Shown one piece after another: positions 26,146-35,147 of a stretch of DNA of 64,000 nucleotides. The translations under genes were made by a program, and so were the position numbers. The notes under the pieces are model-generated. The model had not been told where the DNA came from and ran no database searches. It saw only the letters and a list, made by a program, of their open reading frames with translations. Source of the DNA: Guyparkeria sp016278265 (GTDB taxonomy: Bacteria; Pseudomonadota; Gammaproteobacteria; Halothiobacillales; Halothiobacillaceae); assembly GCF_044582145.1 (NCBI RefSeq), contig NZ_JBDODO010000005.1. One strand, 5' to 3'. Numbering within the stretch: the first letter of the stretch is position 1; each line of letters begins with the position of its first letter.

Positions 26146-26925
26146 TCAAGGGGTGGCGTCTATTGTGCCGGGAAGTGTCGATTCGACGCCCCCGGCATCC
26201 AGTTCGAGGTGCACCTCGCGGGGATGAAACGGTTTGAGCCGTCGCACACTCAAGCCTTGAGCACGCCGATGCACGACCAGTTGCACCCAAGCGGGGCTTG
26301 AGGGGGCGGTCGGGGTTCCTGCTGCCATCTCGGCGCCGAGCGGGTAGGGCGTGACCAGGCATCCGCCGCCCGTTTCGGCGGCCAGCTTGAGCCGTCGGCG
26401 CAGGGCGAATCCCAGCGGGGGTAGCCAAGCGACGACCAGCCGGTAGACACCGGACTGGAGGACTTCCTCGGTCGCCCAGCCTAGTTCACGCAGGTTCCGC
26501 GGCTGGATGACGAGCAGGTTGTCGAGTCGCACCCCTTCCCGCTGCCAGCGCTCGGCACAGGGAAGCGCCGGGGGGTTGATCAGCGCCACGCGTCCCGTCC
26601 GGGTTTGTCGATGCAGCCAGGGAATCAGCAGGGCCGTGGTGCCATGGCCCAGTGACGACTGGAACCAGTCCTGATGCGGTTTTAGTGGTGTCGTGTCGAG
26701 TCGCTCACAGGGGCGACGCCACATCCCGCTGCTGGCTCGACCGGCATAAAGCTCCACCAACCCCTCGCTTGGCCAGCCACCGCCCAGCAATTCGTCGAGT
26801 GCCGACCAGCCGCTGGGGCAGGGCGCGGCGCTCGACTCGGGCGGGCGGGTCTGCCGGCCACGCCAGATGTCGTGACGGGCCAACAACTCGGCGACGTCGT
26901 TCCCCCCAATCGCGTGTGCTCCCAT
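26146..26925 (-). CDS. imuA: translesion synthesis-associated protein ImuA
   Basis: A 259-residue RecA/SulA-like protein of the ImuA family, which cooperates with ImuB and usually DnaE2 in SOS mutagenesis. The N-terminal MGA start and ARHDIWRGRQ, the CPSGWSALDELLGGGWPSEGLVELY core and the ALLIPWLHRQ, RVALINPPALP and GVRLDNLLVIQP strands fit the family; the Walker A is degenerate. The start at 26923-26925 is preferred because GGGGGGAT precedes it; a longer form from 26964 is possible. It lies downstream of lexA in the same direction and should share its LexA-controlled promoter. Confidence 0.85.
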   Translation of the reverse strand: MGAHAIGGNDVAELLARHDIWRGRQTRPPESSAAPCPSGWSALDELLGGGWPSEGLVELYAGRASSGMWRRPCERLDTTPLKPHQDWFQSSLGHGTTALLIPWLHRQTRTGRVALINPPALPCAERWQREGVRLDNLLVIQPRNLRELGWATEEVLQSGVYRLVVAWLPPLGFALRRRLKLAAETGGGCLVTPYPLGAEMAAGTPTAPSSPAWVQLVVHRRAQGLSVRRLKPFHPREVHLELDAGGVESTLPGTIDATP

Positions 26926-26976
26926 GATGTGCCGATCCCCCCGGTACGAGTGCTCGTGCCTCATGACGTGTGACCG

Positions 26977-27600
26977 TCAGTCGAATGTCCGCAACACGCC
27001 GACCACGCGGCCCTCGACGATCAGCTCCTCGCGTCGCAGGTCGACCTCGATCGGCGTCATCTCGGTGTTCTCTGGAATCAACCAGACCTTCGCCCCGCGA
27101 CGTCGATAGCGCTTGACGGTGACCTCGTCGGCCAGGCGGGCCACCACAATCTGGCCGTTGCTGACTTCCTCGGTGCGATGCACCGCGAGCAGGTCGCCAT
27201 CCATGATCCCCGCATCGCGCATGCTCATGCCGCGCACGCGCAGCAGGTAGTCGGCGCGAGGGCGAAACAGGGCCGGATTGACCGGCACCTGGGACTCGAC
27301 GTGCTCGGCCGCCAGGATCGGGCTGCCCGCAGCGATCCGGCCGATCACGGCCAACTCGTCGCGGTGGGAGTCGTCGGGCAGGCGAATGCCCCTTGAGCGC
27401 CCCCCCAGCAGTTCGATGGCTCCTTTTTTCGCCAGCGCCTTGAGATGGCTTTCCGCGGCATTGGGCGAGCGGAAACCGAGGGCGGCGTTGATCTCCGCCC
27501 GGGTCGGCGGCATGCCGGTCTCGTGAATGGTGTCGCGGATGAACGCCAGGATCTCGCCCTGGCGTGGCGTGAGCGGGCGTTGGGTCGGGGAATCGGTCAT
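26977..27600 (-). CDS. lexA: LexA repressor
   Basis: A 207-residue SOS repressor. The N-terminal winged helix has the E. coli-type recognition region GMPPTRAEINAALGFRSPNAAESHLKAL (helix turns near 28-52). The autocleavage site is A-G in RIAAGSP, the catalytic serine lies in RGMSMRDAG and the catalytic lysine in EVTVKRYRR. The ATG at 27598-27600 is the family start; a longer frame would read through the operator. A consensus LexA box lies 35 bp upstream, so it is autoregulated. Confidence 0.96.
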   Translation of the reverse strand: MTDSPTQRPLTPRQGEILAFIRDTIHETGMPPTRAEINAALGFRSPNAAESHLKALAKKGAIELLGGRSRGIRLPDDSHRDELAVIGRIAAGSPILAAEHVESQVPVNPALFRPRADYLLRVRGMSMRDAGIMDGDLLAVHRTEEVSNGQIVVARLADEVTVKRYRRRGAKVWLIPENTEMTPIEVDLRREELIVEGRVVGVLRTFD

Positions 27601-27631
27601 GAGCACGGGTATGGTGGAAGCGGATGGGAAA

Positions 27632-27654
27632 GTATACTGTAAAAAATAACAGTA
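27632..27654. promoter_or_regulatory. LexA (SOS) box shared by lexA-imuA and imuB
   Basis: TACTGTAAAAAATAACAGTA at 27635-27654 is a CTGT-N8-ACAG operator of the E. coli type. It abuts the self-complementary AGTATACT (27632-27639), which supplies a candidate -10 TATACT on both strands. It sits 35 bp from the lexA start and 20 bp from the imuB start, so one operator can control both directions. Confidence 0.92.
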
Positions 27655-27673
27655 TTCATGCCCGGAGTCCGTT

Positions 27674-29242
27674 ATGTCCATCGAGTCAACCTCCCGGTCG
27701 CCAGGACACGAATCCTACTGGTTGGCACTGCGCTTTCCGGAGGCCTGGTTCGAGTGTCAATGCCCTGAAGATGAGCGTCATGACCGTCCGCCTGCGGTGC
27801 TCTTGGACGGGAAGGGACGCGGCAGCCGGGTGGCGGCGATCAACCGCGCGGCAGCCGGGTTGGGCATCGAGATCGGCCAGAGCCTGGCTGGGGCGCGCTC
27901 CCGCCACCGGGCGAATGCCTTGGCTGATGCGGTTCCGCTGCGATGCTTGACGGTCGAGCAACGAGCCGTGGAGGACTGGCTGGCCGAATGGGGCGAGTGG
28001 GCGCTGACGTACACCTCGCGAGTCAGTCGTCCACCACCGGTGCACTCGGGCGGGAAGACCGGTGCGGGGTTGCTGCTGGAGATCGGTGGAAGTGCGGCTC
28101 TGTTTGGTGGACTCGAGGCATTGGTTGCCCGGCTGCTCGAGGCATTGCAATCGTGGCACCTGGTGGTACAGGTCGCGGGGGCATCGCATCCACGCGTGGC
28201 CTGGGCACTGGCGGCGGGGGATGCCGAGGCCCCTTGGCTTTGCCGTCCCCGGGAGCAACTGGCGGCCATCAGCCAGCTGCCCCTGATGCTGGTCGACTGG
28301 CCGACTGCCTGGATCGATCGCTTTGCCGAACTGGGGCTGCGGCGACTGGGCGAGGTGCGCCGCCTGCCGCGTGACGGCTTGGGGATGCGCACCGATCCGC
28401 TATTGCTGGTCGATCTGGACCGTCTGTTCGGCGAACGGGACTGGCCCTTGGTCGACCTGGTGCCATCGGCCCGCTATGCCCGGGAGGTAAGCCTGTGGGA
28501 TCCGGCCAGCCAGGTCGATCGCCTGTTGCTGCTGGCCCGTGGCCCGCTGGTGGGCCTGGGCGATTTCCTGCGTCGTCGGCAGCTCGCGGTGGCGGATTTT
28601 GTGGTGTGGCTCGCCCACGAGGACAGGCCGTCGACGCGGTTGGAGGTGGCGACCGCCGAGCCCGGCCGGGACGAGCCTCTATGGCAGGAGCAATTGCGCC
28701 TGCGCCTAGAGTCGGCCGGGGGATTGGCGCCGGTGACCCGTCTGCGGGTGGAAGCCGAGCACTTTGTCGCCCCTCGACCGGGGCAGGGCAGTCTGTTTGC
28801 CGATGCCGACGAGCGTGGACGCGATGAGCGGGCCCTCTTTCAGCGCCTGCAGGCCCGGCTGGGTCGAGAGGCCGTCAGTCGGGTACAGGATGCGCCCGAT
28901 CTGATTCCCATGCGGCGCTCCCGTCTTCACCCCTTGCCACCGCACCAAGACAAGTCCTTTCGCCGCCGGCCGACCGAGCCGGCGGGGGCATCGCCGTTAT
29001 CCGGGCTATCACCCGGGGCATTACCCGGGGCATTTCGGCCGTTATGGTGGCTTGAGAAACCACGGCGCCCTGACGCGCCCGTGCATCACCACGGGCAAAT
29101 CGAGCGCGTCGAGACCGGCTGGTGGGCGACGGCCGAGGAATCGGCCGACTACTGTGCCGGAGAACTGGTTGGCGGTCGTGCGGTCTGCCTGCGCCGGGAG
29201 CGTGCTGGAGGCGATTGGCAGGTGGTCGGCCTGGATGATTGA
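27674..29242 (+). CDS. imuB: ImuB, catalytically degenerate Y-family DNA polymerase-like protein
   Basis: A 522-residue Y-family-related protein. The palm and finger outline is visible (RVAAINRAAAGLGIEIGQSLAGARSR, LEIGGSAALFGG, VQVAGASHPRVAWALA), but the acidic triad of active Y-family polymerases is absent, as known for ImuB. A beta-clamp-binding-like pentapeptide Q371-G-S-L-F375 follows the little-finger region. The C-terminal tail holds the ImuB-type WWLEKPRRPD and GGRAVCLRRE segments. It is transcribed divergently from lexA-imuA through one LexA box. No dnaE2 follows. Confidence 0.88.
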   Translation: MSIESTSRSPGHESYWLALRFPEAWFECQCPEDERHDRPPAVLLDGKGRGSRVAAINRAAAGLGIEIGQSLAGARSRHRANALADAVPLRCLTVEQRAVEDWLAEWGEWALTYTSRVSRPPPVHSGGKTGAGLLLEIGGSAALFGGLEALVARLLEALQSWHLVVQVAGASHPRVAWALAAGDAEAPWLCRPREQLAAISQLPLMLVDWPTAWIDRFAELGLRRLGEVRRLPRDGLGMRTDPLLLVDLDRLFGERDWPLVDLVPSARYAREVSLWDPASQVDRLLLLARGPLVGLGDFLRRRQLAVADFVVWLAHEDRPSTRLEVATAEPGRDEPLWQEQLRLRLESAGGLAPVTRLRVEAEHFVAPRPGQGSLFADADERGRDERALFQRLQARLGREAVSRVQDAPDLIPMRRSRLHPLPPHQDKSFRRRPTEPAGASPLSGLSPGALPGAFRPLWWLEKPRRPDAPVHHHGQIERVETGWWATAEESADYCAGELVGGRAVCLRRERAGGDWQVVGLDD

Positions 29243-29246
29243 TGGG

Positions 29247-30530
29247 TTACCGATGCCCGGATTTATCGCCACGCGGTCGATCCGGGAGCAACCCCTTCCA
29301 GCGCCACCAGACCGAAGCGGCCACCAGCAACCCACTGCCTCCGAAGAGCAGGAAGAAGGTCGGCAGGTCGATGTCGAGCGCCGCGAACAGGAAAATCGCC
29401 AGCAGGCTGCTGATCACCATCGCCAGGGCGTTCTGCACGTTGAGTGCCGCAATCAGGCGGGCGCGTTGCGAGGGCCGCGAAGCGCGCTGCAAATGGCTGT
29501 ACAGCGGGACGACCAGCATGCCCGCCAACACACCGGTCAGCGCGATGTCCACCCCGACGCGCCATAGCAACGGCGATGGCGCCGAGGCGACGAAATACCA
29601 ATCGATCGCGACCAAGCCAACGCCCAGCGCGGCAAACGGGGCCAGTGCGCGTGGGGGGCGACGGCCGCCCAGATAGCCCACCAGCAGGCCGCCGGCACCG
29701 ATGCTCAGGGCAAACAGGGCCAGCAACCCGGTCGCCCCGTCGGCCGGCAATCCGAGCACGTCCTCGGCAAAACGGGGAAACTGCGTGAGATAACCCGCGC
29801 CCACGAACCAGAACCAGCTGATCAGCCACATCGACTGGCGCAGGCTGGTTGCCTGGGTCTGCAGGAGCCGCCAGGTCGTGGCCCAGCTTTTCAGTGGTCC
29901 GGCATGATCCGGCAGCCGTCCCGGTGGCGGGGCAGGGGGAATAAAGCGTGCGGCAAACAGGCCCGCTACCGCCACGGCGATCACCAGCAGGCTCGCGATC
30001 AGGGTGGCGCGCTCACCGGTGGCGGCAAGCAGCCCCCCGGTCAGCGTACCCAGCAGAATGGCGGTGAAGGTGCTCGCCGTGACCCAGCCGTTGGCGCGCA
30101 TCAGCATGCCCGCCGGCAGGTGGCGAGGCACGATCGCGTACTTGAGCGGGCCGAACCAGGCGGATTGCGCACCCATCAGGAATACCAGGGCCATCAACAG
30201 GACGATGCTCTGCCACCAGAATGCCAGTGCGGCGATGATCATCAGCCCCAGTTCGGTCCACTTGAGCACGCGGGCCAACTTTGCCTGATCGAGACGATCG
30301 GCCAAGTGGCCCGCCATCGGCGAGAACAGCAACCCCGGCAGGATGAACAGCCCCGCCGCCAGGTTCATCAGCACGTCGATATTGCCGTCATGAGCGGTGC
30401 CGATCTCGTAGGTGATTAGGAACATAACCGAGAAACGGAAGGCGTTGTCGTTGAAGGCGCCCAGTGCCTGGGTAAAAAAGTACGGCAAAAAACGGCGGGA
30501 TAGCAGGGATGCCGTTGGACGGCTGGGCAT
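29247..30530 (-). CDS. MFS transporter, LplT/lysophospholipid-type
   Basis: A 427-residue inner-membrane MFS protein with 12 predicted helices. FFTQALGAFNDNAFRFS at the N-terminus and LADRLDQAKLARVLKWTEL after TM2 resemble LplT and the MFS half of Aas fusions, which flip lysophosphatidylethanolamine back across the inner membrane for reacylation. No acyltransferase domain is attached or adjacent, so the assignment to lysophospholipid is by family. The start is ATG 30528-30530, preceded by AAGGAG. It converges with imuB. Confidence 0.78.
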   Translation of the reverse strand: MPSRPTASLLSRRFLPYFFTQALGAFNDNAFRFSVMFLITYEIGTAHDGNIDVLMNLAAGLFILPGLLFSPMAGHLADRLDQAKLARVLKWTELGLMIIAALAFWWQSIVLLMALVFLMGAQSAWFGPLKYAIVPRHLPAGMLMRANGWVTASTFTAILLGTLTGGLLAATGERATLIASLLVIAVAVAGLFAARFIPPAPPPGRLPDHAGPLKSWATTWRLLQTQATSLRQSMWLISWFWFVGAGYLTQFPRFAEDVLGLPADGATGLLALFALSIGAGGLLVGYLGGRRPPRALAPFAALGVGLVAIDWYFVASAPSPLLWRVGVDIALTGVLAGMLVVPLYSHLQRASRPSQRARLIAALNVQNALAMVISSLLAIFLFAALDIDLPTFFLLFGGSGLLVAASVWWRWKGLLPDRPRGDKSGHR

Positions 30531-30671
30531 GGCCGAAGAGCTCCTTGGCGGGTAATTGGAGCATTGGAACACGCCGCTCAGGGGGCGCCAAGCCACGGTG
30601 TCGCCGAATATGGCAGGACGAACATGCTAGGGTTTTGCCCCGGCACCATGGTCACGACAGAAGGAGCACCC

Positions 30672-31430
30672 ATGTCCGAGACGGTCGATATCCGCGAGTT
30701 GATCGCCTATTGCGAGCGTTTGCTCGAGCCCGAAACCTATCGCGACTACGCGCCGAACGGCCTGCAGGTCGAGGGACGGCGCGAGATTCGTCGGCTGGTC
30801 ACCGGGGTTACCGCCTGCCAGGACTTGCTCGATGCTGCCGTCGACGCCAAGGCGGATGCGGTGCTCGTTCATCACGGCTACTTCTGGAAGAACGAACCGG
30901 AGGTGATTACGGGGATGAAGCGCCGTCGCATCGCGACCCTGCTGGCCCACGATATCAACCTGATCGGCTACCACCTACCGCTCGATGGTCACGAGGACAT
31001 CGGCAACAACGCCTGGTTGGCCGACTGCCTGGGTGTAAACGTAACCGCGCGTTTCGGCCATCAGCAGCTTGCGGTGGCAGGGCGACTCGAACAGCCGGCG
31101 ACGGGCAGCGAGCTCGCCACCCGCATTGCCGATCACCTGGGGCGCGAACCGCTAGTCGTCGGACCGACCGATCGGTCGATTCGGCGTATCGGCCTGTGTA
31201 CCGGTGGGGCGCAGGACATGCTGGGCGAAGCCATCGAGCTCGGGCTGGATGCCTTCATCTCCGGCGAGATCTCCGAACGCACCACCCACATGGCGCGAGA
31301 ATCCGGCGTGACCTATATCGCCGCCGGACACCACGCCACCGAAACGGGGGGTGTGCGTTTGCTGGGTGAGCGTATCGCCGCGGAATTCGGGATCGAGCAT
31401 CGGTTTATCGACATCCCGAACCCGGTCTGA
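30672..31430 (+). CDS. Nif3-like dinuclear metal-centre protein (YbgI family)
   Basis: A 252-residue protein of the Nif3/YbgI hexameric ring family with a dinuclear metal site. The metal ligands are in VLVHHGYFW (His-His), in HLPLD, and near the C-terminus in ITYIAAGHHATETGG-like sequence (GHHATE). The function of the family is not settled; GTP cyclohydrolase-like and DNA-interaction roles have been proposed. The ATG at 30672 has AAGGAG directly upstream and matches the family N-terminus. Monocistronic by position. Confidence 0.9.
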   Translation: MSETVDIRELIAYCERLLEPETYRDYAPNGLQVEGRREIRRLVTGVTACQDLLDAAVDAKADAVLVHHGYFWKNEPEVITGMKRRRIATLLAHDINLIGYHLPLDGHEDIGNNAWLADCLGVNVTARFGHQQLAVAGRLEQPATGSELATRIADHLGREPLVVGPTDRSIRRIGLCTGGAQDMLGEAIELGLDAFISGEISERTTHMARESGVTYIAAGHHATETGGVRLLGERIAAEFGIEHRFIDIPNPV

Positions 31431-31491
31431 AACGGCCCAACTGGTTTCCCAAGCTAATAAAAGTCTATCCCGAGGTATTAGCCCCGCTTGT

Positions 31492-31519
31492 TTGACGGTC
31501 GCATCGAGATGCTTAAACT
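31492..31519 (+). promoter_or_regulatory. candidate sigma-70 promoter of petABC
   Basis: TTGACG (31492-31497), a 16-bp spacer and TAAACT (31514-31519) lie about 185 bp before petA in an otherwise gene-free 274-bp gap. Confidence 0.5.
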
Positions 31520-31704
31520 ACTCCGGCCGTAAAAATGGCAGATGCTTCGCATCGGTGATGCCCATGGCGCCCCTGGAATACTTTCCGGGTGTTTTTCGCC
31601 GGGTGCAGGGAGGCCGAAAAGGCTCGCCAACAACACGAGCGACGCGGAATCGCTTTCCGGTCGTGATCGATTGACGGACAACCATCCAGGAGTACGACGT
31701 AACA

Positions 31705-32310
31705 ATGGCTGATTCTCCCTCCAACCCGGCAAGGCGCCGGTTTCTGACCGGCGCGGCGACGGCGGTTGGCGCGGTGGGCGTCGGCTTTGCCGCCGTGCCG
31801 TTCTTGAGTTCCTTCCAGCCCAGCGCCAAGGCCCAGGCGGCCGGCGCGCCGGTAGACGTGAACATCGGCAAGCTGTCCCCCGGCCAGATGACCACCGTCG
31901 CCTGGCGTGGCAAGCCGGTCTATGTCGTGAATCGCACCGACCGCATGCTCGAATCCCTGCCCGAGATGGACGATCGGCTGAGTGACCCCAACTCCGAGGT
32001 GGCTAGCCAGCAGCCCGAGTTTGCAACCAACCCGTACCGGGCGCGCGAGGAGCACAAGCGTTACCTCGTGGTGGTCGGCATCTGCACCCATCTGGGTTGC
32101 GCGCCCACCTATCGACCGGAAGTGGCGCCCGATGATCTGGGTGACGATTGGAAAGGCGGTTTCTTCTGCCCCTGTCATGGCTCGAAATTCGATATCTCCG
32201 GGCGGGTCTACAAGGGCGTGCCGGCACCGACCAACCTGGAAGTGCCGCCGTACGTCTATGTCAGCGGCGACCTCATTCGCGTCGGCGGCACTGAGGAGGA
32301 TGCAGCATGA
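31705..32310 (+). CDS. petA: ubiquinol-cytochrome c reductase iron-sulfur subunit (Rieske)
   Basis: A 201-residue Rieske protein of the cytochrome bc1 complex, exported by the Tat system and anchored by its uncleaved N-terminal helix (RRRFLTGAATAVGAVGVGF). The 2Fe-2S ligands are C127-T-H129-L-G-C132 and C155-P-C157-H158-G-S, with the two extra Cys forming the stabilising disulfide. It takes electrons from ubiquinol to cytochrome c1. The stop overlaps the petB start (ATGA). Confidence 0.97.
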   Translation: MADSPSNPARRRFLTGAATAVGAVGVGFAAVPFLSSFQPSAKAQAAGAPVDVNIGKLSPGQMTTVAWRGKPVYVVNRTDRMLESLPEMDDRLSDPNSEVASQQPEFATNPYRAREEHKRYLVVVGICTHLGCAPTYRPEVAPDDLGDDWKGGFFCPCHGSKFDISGRVYKGVPAPTNLEVPPYVYVSGDLIRVGGTEEDAA

Positions 32311-33518
32311 TCAAGGGCTTGGGTAAATGGGTGGACGATCGCCTGCCGGTGTCGCATTTCTGGAATGCGCACCTGGCCAAGTATTACGTCCCCCACAACT
32401 TCAATTTCTGGTACTACTTCGGCTCGCTGCTGCTGGTGGTGTTCGTCCTGCAGATCGTCACCGGTATCTGGTTGACGATGAGCTACAAGCCGTCTGCCGA
32501 AAACGCCTTCGCCTCGGTGGAATACATCATGCGGGATGTTGAGTGGGGGTGGCTGCTGCGCTACATGCACTCGACGGGGGCGTCGTTCTTCTTCATCGCA
32601 GTCTATCTGCACATCTTCCGCGGGATGATGTACGGCAGTTACAAGAAACCGCGCGAGCTGATCTGGATCTTCGGTGTGCTGATCCTGCTGGTGCTGATGG
32701 CTGAGGCCTTCATGGGCTACCTGCTGCCGTGGGGGCAGATGTCCTTTTGGGGTGCACAGGTCATTATTTCCCTGTTCAGCTCGGTCCCGGTGATCGGTCC
32801 GGATCTCGCCTTGTGGATCCGAGGTGATTACGTCATTTCAGATGTGACACTGAACCGCTTCTTTGCCTTGCACGTAATCGCGCTGCCGCTGGTGCTTCTG
32901 TTTCTGATTGGTGGCCATATCATGGCCCTACACGAAGTTGGCTCGAACAATCCCGACGGTGTGGAGATCAAGGAACACAAGGACAGTTCTGGCAAGCCGG
33001 TTGATGGGATTCCGTTTCACCCCTATTACACCGTTAAGGACCTGTTTGGTCTGGGCGTGTTCATGTTCATCTTCGCCGCCGTGCTGTTCTACTGGCCGGA
33101 TGGTGGTGGTCTGTTTCTCGAGCACCCGAACTTCACGCCGGCCAATCCGCTCCAGACGCCCGAGCACATTGCCCCCGTCTGGTACTTCGCGCCGCACTAC
33201 GCGATTCTGCGCGCCGTTCCGGACAAGTTTTTCGGGGTGCTGGCAATGACTCTCGCGATTCTGATCCTGTTCGTGCTGCCCTGGATCGACCGCAACCGCA
33301 CACGATCGATCCGCTATCGTTCGACGGCGTTCAAGGTGAACCTGTTCGCGTTCGCTGCGGCGTTCATCGGGCTTGGCTACCTGGGCACCCAGGCGCCGAC
33401 TGCTCTCGGCACCCTGGCGTCCCAGCTGCTGTCCGCCGTCTATTTCGGCTTCTTCGTCGCGGTGTTCTTTATCAGCCGTCGTGAACGTACCCAGCCCGTG
33501 CCGGAGCGTCTGCAATGA
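32307..33518 (+). CDS. petB: cytochrome b of the bc1 complex
   Basis: A 403-residue membrane protein carrying hemes bL and bH and the Qo and Qi sites. It has the expected eight helices; heme His ligands occur in RYMHSTGASFFFIAVYLHIF and in the fourth helix FFALHVIALPLVLLFLIGGHI. The Qo-site PEWY-equivalent is PVWYFAPHYAILR. It is full-length, not split as in b6f. Overlaps of 4 nt with petA and petC imply coupled translation of the complex. Confidence 0.97.
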   Translation: MIKGLGKWVDDRLPVSHFWNAHLAKYYVPHNFNFWYYFGSLLLVVFVLQIVTGIWLTMSYKPSAENAFASVEYIMRDVEWGWLLRYMHSTGASFFFIAVYLHIFRGMMYGSYKKPRELIWIFGVLILLVLMAEAFMGYLLPWGQMSFWGAQVIISLFSSVPVIGPDLALWIRGDYVISDVTLNRFFALHVIALPLVLLFLIGGHIMALHEVGSNNPDGVEIKEHKDSSGKPVDGIPFHPYYTVKDLFGLGVFMFIFAAVLFYWPDGGGLFLEHPNFTPANPLQTPEHIAPVWYFAPHYAILRAVPDKFFGVLAMTLAILILFVLPWIDRNRTRSIRYRSTAFKVNLFAFAAAFIGLGYLGTQAPTALGTLASQLLSAVYFGFFVAVFFISRRERTQPVPERLQ

Positions 33519-34264
33519 TCCGTATTACATTTTTTCTCTGTCTGGTCGGCCTGTTGGCTGCGCCGAACGCCAAGGCAGCCAGCAGCAACTACCCGCTCGA
33601 GGATGCCGAGGTGGACCTTGGCGACAAGGCCTCTCTGTACCGCGGCGCACAGACCTTCATGGACAGCTGCGCAAGCTGCCACGGCGCCAAGATGATGCGG
33701 TTCGGCCGCATCGGCGATGACTTGGGTCTTACCGACGAGCAGTTGGCCGTGCTGATGCCGGACGAGTCGACCAAGCCGGGTAATGTCATCGAAACCAACA
33801 TGCCGCCGGAATACGCCGAAAGGATCTTCGGCATCGTGCCACCGGACCTGACACTGACTGCCCGCGTGAATGGTGGCGACTGGCTATACACCTATCTAGT
33901 GTCGTTTTACGAGGATCCTGACACGTTGTGGGGCGTGAATAACGCGGTGTTCCCACTGGTAAGCATGCCGCATGTGCTTGCTGCCGAGCAGGGCGTAAAA
34001 CAGCCGGTCTACGAAACGGAAGGCGAGGGTGAGGACGCCAAGCGTCGCTTGGTCGGGCTGGAATCACCAGAGCGGCCCGGTACGCTCACGGAGGAAGAGT
34101 TCGAGCAGAAGATGCGCGATCTGACCGCCTTCATGGTGTACATGTCCGAGCCGGCCGCGCTGCTGCGCGCGCATTACGGGCCGTACGTGCTGGCCTTCCT
34201 GTTCATCTTCACGCTGGTGATGTACCTGCTGAAGAAGGAATACTGGCGCGACATCAAACACTGA
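33515..34264 (+). CDS. petC: cytochrome c1
   Basis: A 249-residue c-type cytochrome. A signal peptide (about 1-22, ending AKA) precedes the heme-binding C52-A-S-C55-H56 motif. The sixth-ligand Met is probably in the VSMPHVL region. A C-terminal TM helix (AFLFIFTLVMYLLKK) anchors it with the soluble domain in the periplasm. It passes electrons from the Rieske centre to soluble cytochrome c. Last gene of petABC; a terminator follows. Confidence 0.96.
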   Translation: MIRITFFLCLVGLLAAPNAKAASSNYPLEDAEVDLGDKASLYRGAQTFMDSCASCHGAKMMRFGRIGDDLGLTDEQLAVLMPDESTKPGNVIETNMPPEYAERIFGIVPPDLTLTARVNGGDWLYTYLVSFYEDPDTLWGVNNAVFPLVSMPHVLAAEQGVKQPVYETEGEGEDAKRRLVGLESPERPGTLTEEEFEQKMRDLTAFMVYMSEPAALLRAHYGPYVLAFLFIFTLVMYLLKKEYWRDIKH

Positions 34265-34296
34265 GTCGGCGCCAAACAGACGCTCGACCACCGATG

Positions 34297-34323
34297 AACC
34301 CGGCCCCGAGGCCGGGTTTTTGT
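34297..34323 (+). terminator. terminator of petABC
   Basis: The stem CCCGGC/GCCGGG with loop CCCGAG is followed by TTTTT, 32 bp after the petC stop. Confidence 0.85.
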
Positions 34324-34362
34324 TATGATGTCGCTTTACTCATTGCACCACGGGAGGCGCCA

Positions 34363-34986
34363 ATGGCGACCGTCAATCGTCGTTCGGTCATGACCTTGTT
34401 CACCAGCCCGGACTCGCCGGACTGTCACCGCACCCGCATTGTTCTCGCGGAGAAGGAACTGACCGCCGAGATCATCGACCTGTCGGAACAGGAGCCGCCG
34501 GAAGACTTCCACGACCTGTCGCCGGAAGGCACGGTTCCGGTGTTGGCCGATCGCGACCTCGTGTTGACCAACGCGCGGGTCATCATGGAGTATCTCGACG
34601 AGCGCTTCCCGCACCCGCCGTTGATGCCGGTTGATCCGGTGAGCCGCGCCAAGGTCCGCACCGCGCTCTATCGGATCGAGAAGGACTGGTACGGTTTGCT
34701 GCCGGAATTCGAGCGTGGCGAGAAGACCGTCGCTCGTGCCCGGAAGCAACTAAAGGAAGGGCTGCTGTCGGCCGCGCCGATCTTCTCGGCGATGCCGTTC
34801 TTCATGAGCGAAGAGTTCTCACTGGCCGACGTCACGCTGGCCGCCTTGCTTTGGTACTTGCCTAAATACGGCATTGAGTTGACTGGGCCGGGCGCCAAGC
34901 CCATCCAGGATTACATGGACCGTGTGTTCAGCCGACCCACGTTCCAGGCAAGCCTCACCGAAGTCGAACGCGAGATGCGCGGCTGA
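34363..34986 (+). CDS. sspA: stringent starvation protein A
   Basis: A 207-residue glutathione-S-transferase-fold protein that binds RNA polymerase and modulates starvation and acid-stress transcription in E. coli. The thioredoxin-like half contains SPDSPDCHRTRIVLAEKEL and the GTVPVLADRDLVLTNARVIMEYLDERFPHPPLMP core; an all-helical half follows. As in SspA, the catalytic Ser/Cys of active GSTs is not conserved. The ATG at 34363 has GGGAGG upstream. The order petABC-sspA-sspB is common in proteobacteria. Confidence 0.94.
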   Translation: MATVNRRSVMTLFTSPDSPDCHRTRIVLAEKELTAEIIDLSEQEPPEDFHDLSPEGTVPVLADRDLVLTNARVIMEYLDERFPHPPLMPVDPVSRAKVRTALYRIEKDWYGLLPEFERGEKTVARARKQLKEGLLSAAPIFSAMPFFMSEEFSLADVTLAALLWYLPKYGIELTGPGAKPIQDYMDRVFSRPTFQASLTEVEREMRG

Positions 34987-35147
34987 GTGACGTTCCTCGC
35001 TAGGACGGGAATGCTGCCCTGACTTACCCGGACGTGCGTCACAAAAAACGGGTGTTGGCGGTGACTCCGGTCTCTCCTAACGGGGTACCCAGCATCTGCG
35101 CCGAAAGCCAGGCCGAATTGCCATTCCATTCGTGCAGAGGTTTCTTA

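Noticed and set aside
34324..34329. TATGAT as an sspA promoter -10
   Set aside because: The matching -35 position falls inside the petABC terminator stem and shows no TTGACA-like hexamer; left uncalled.
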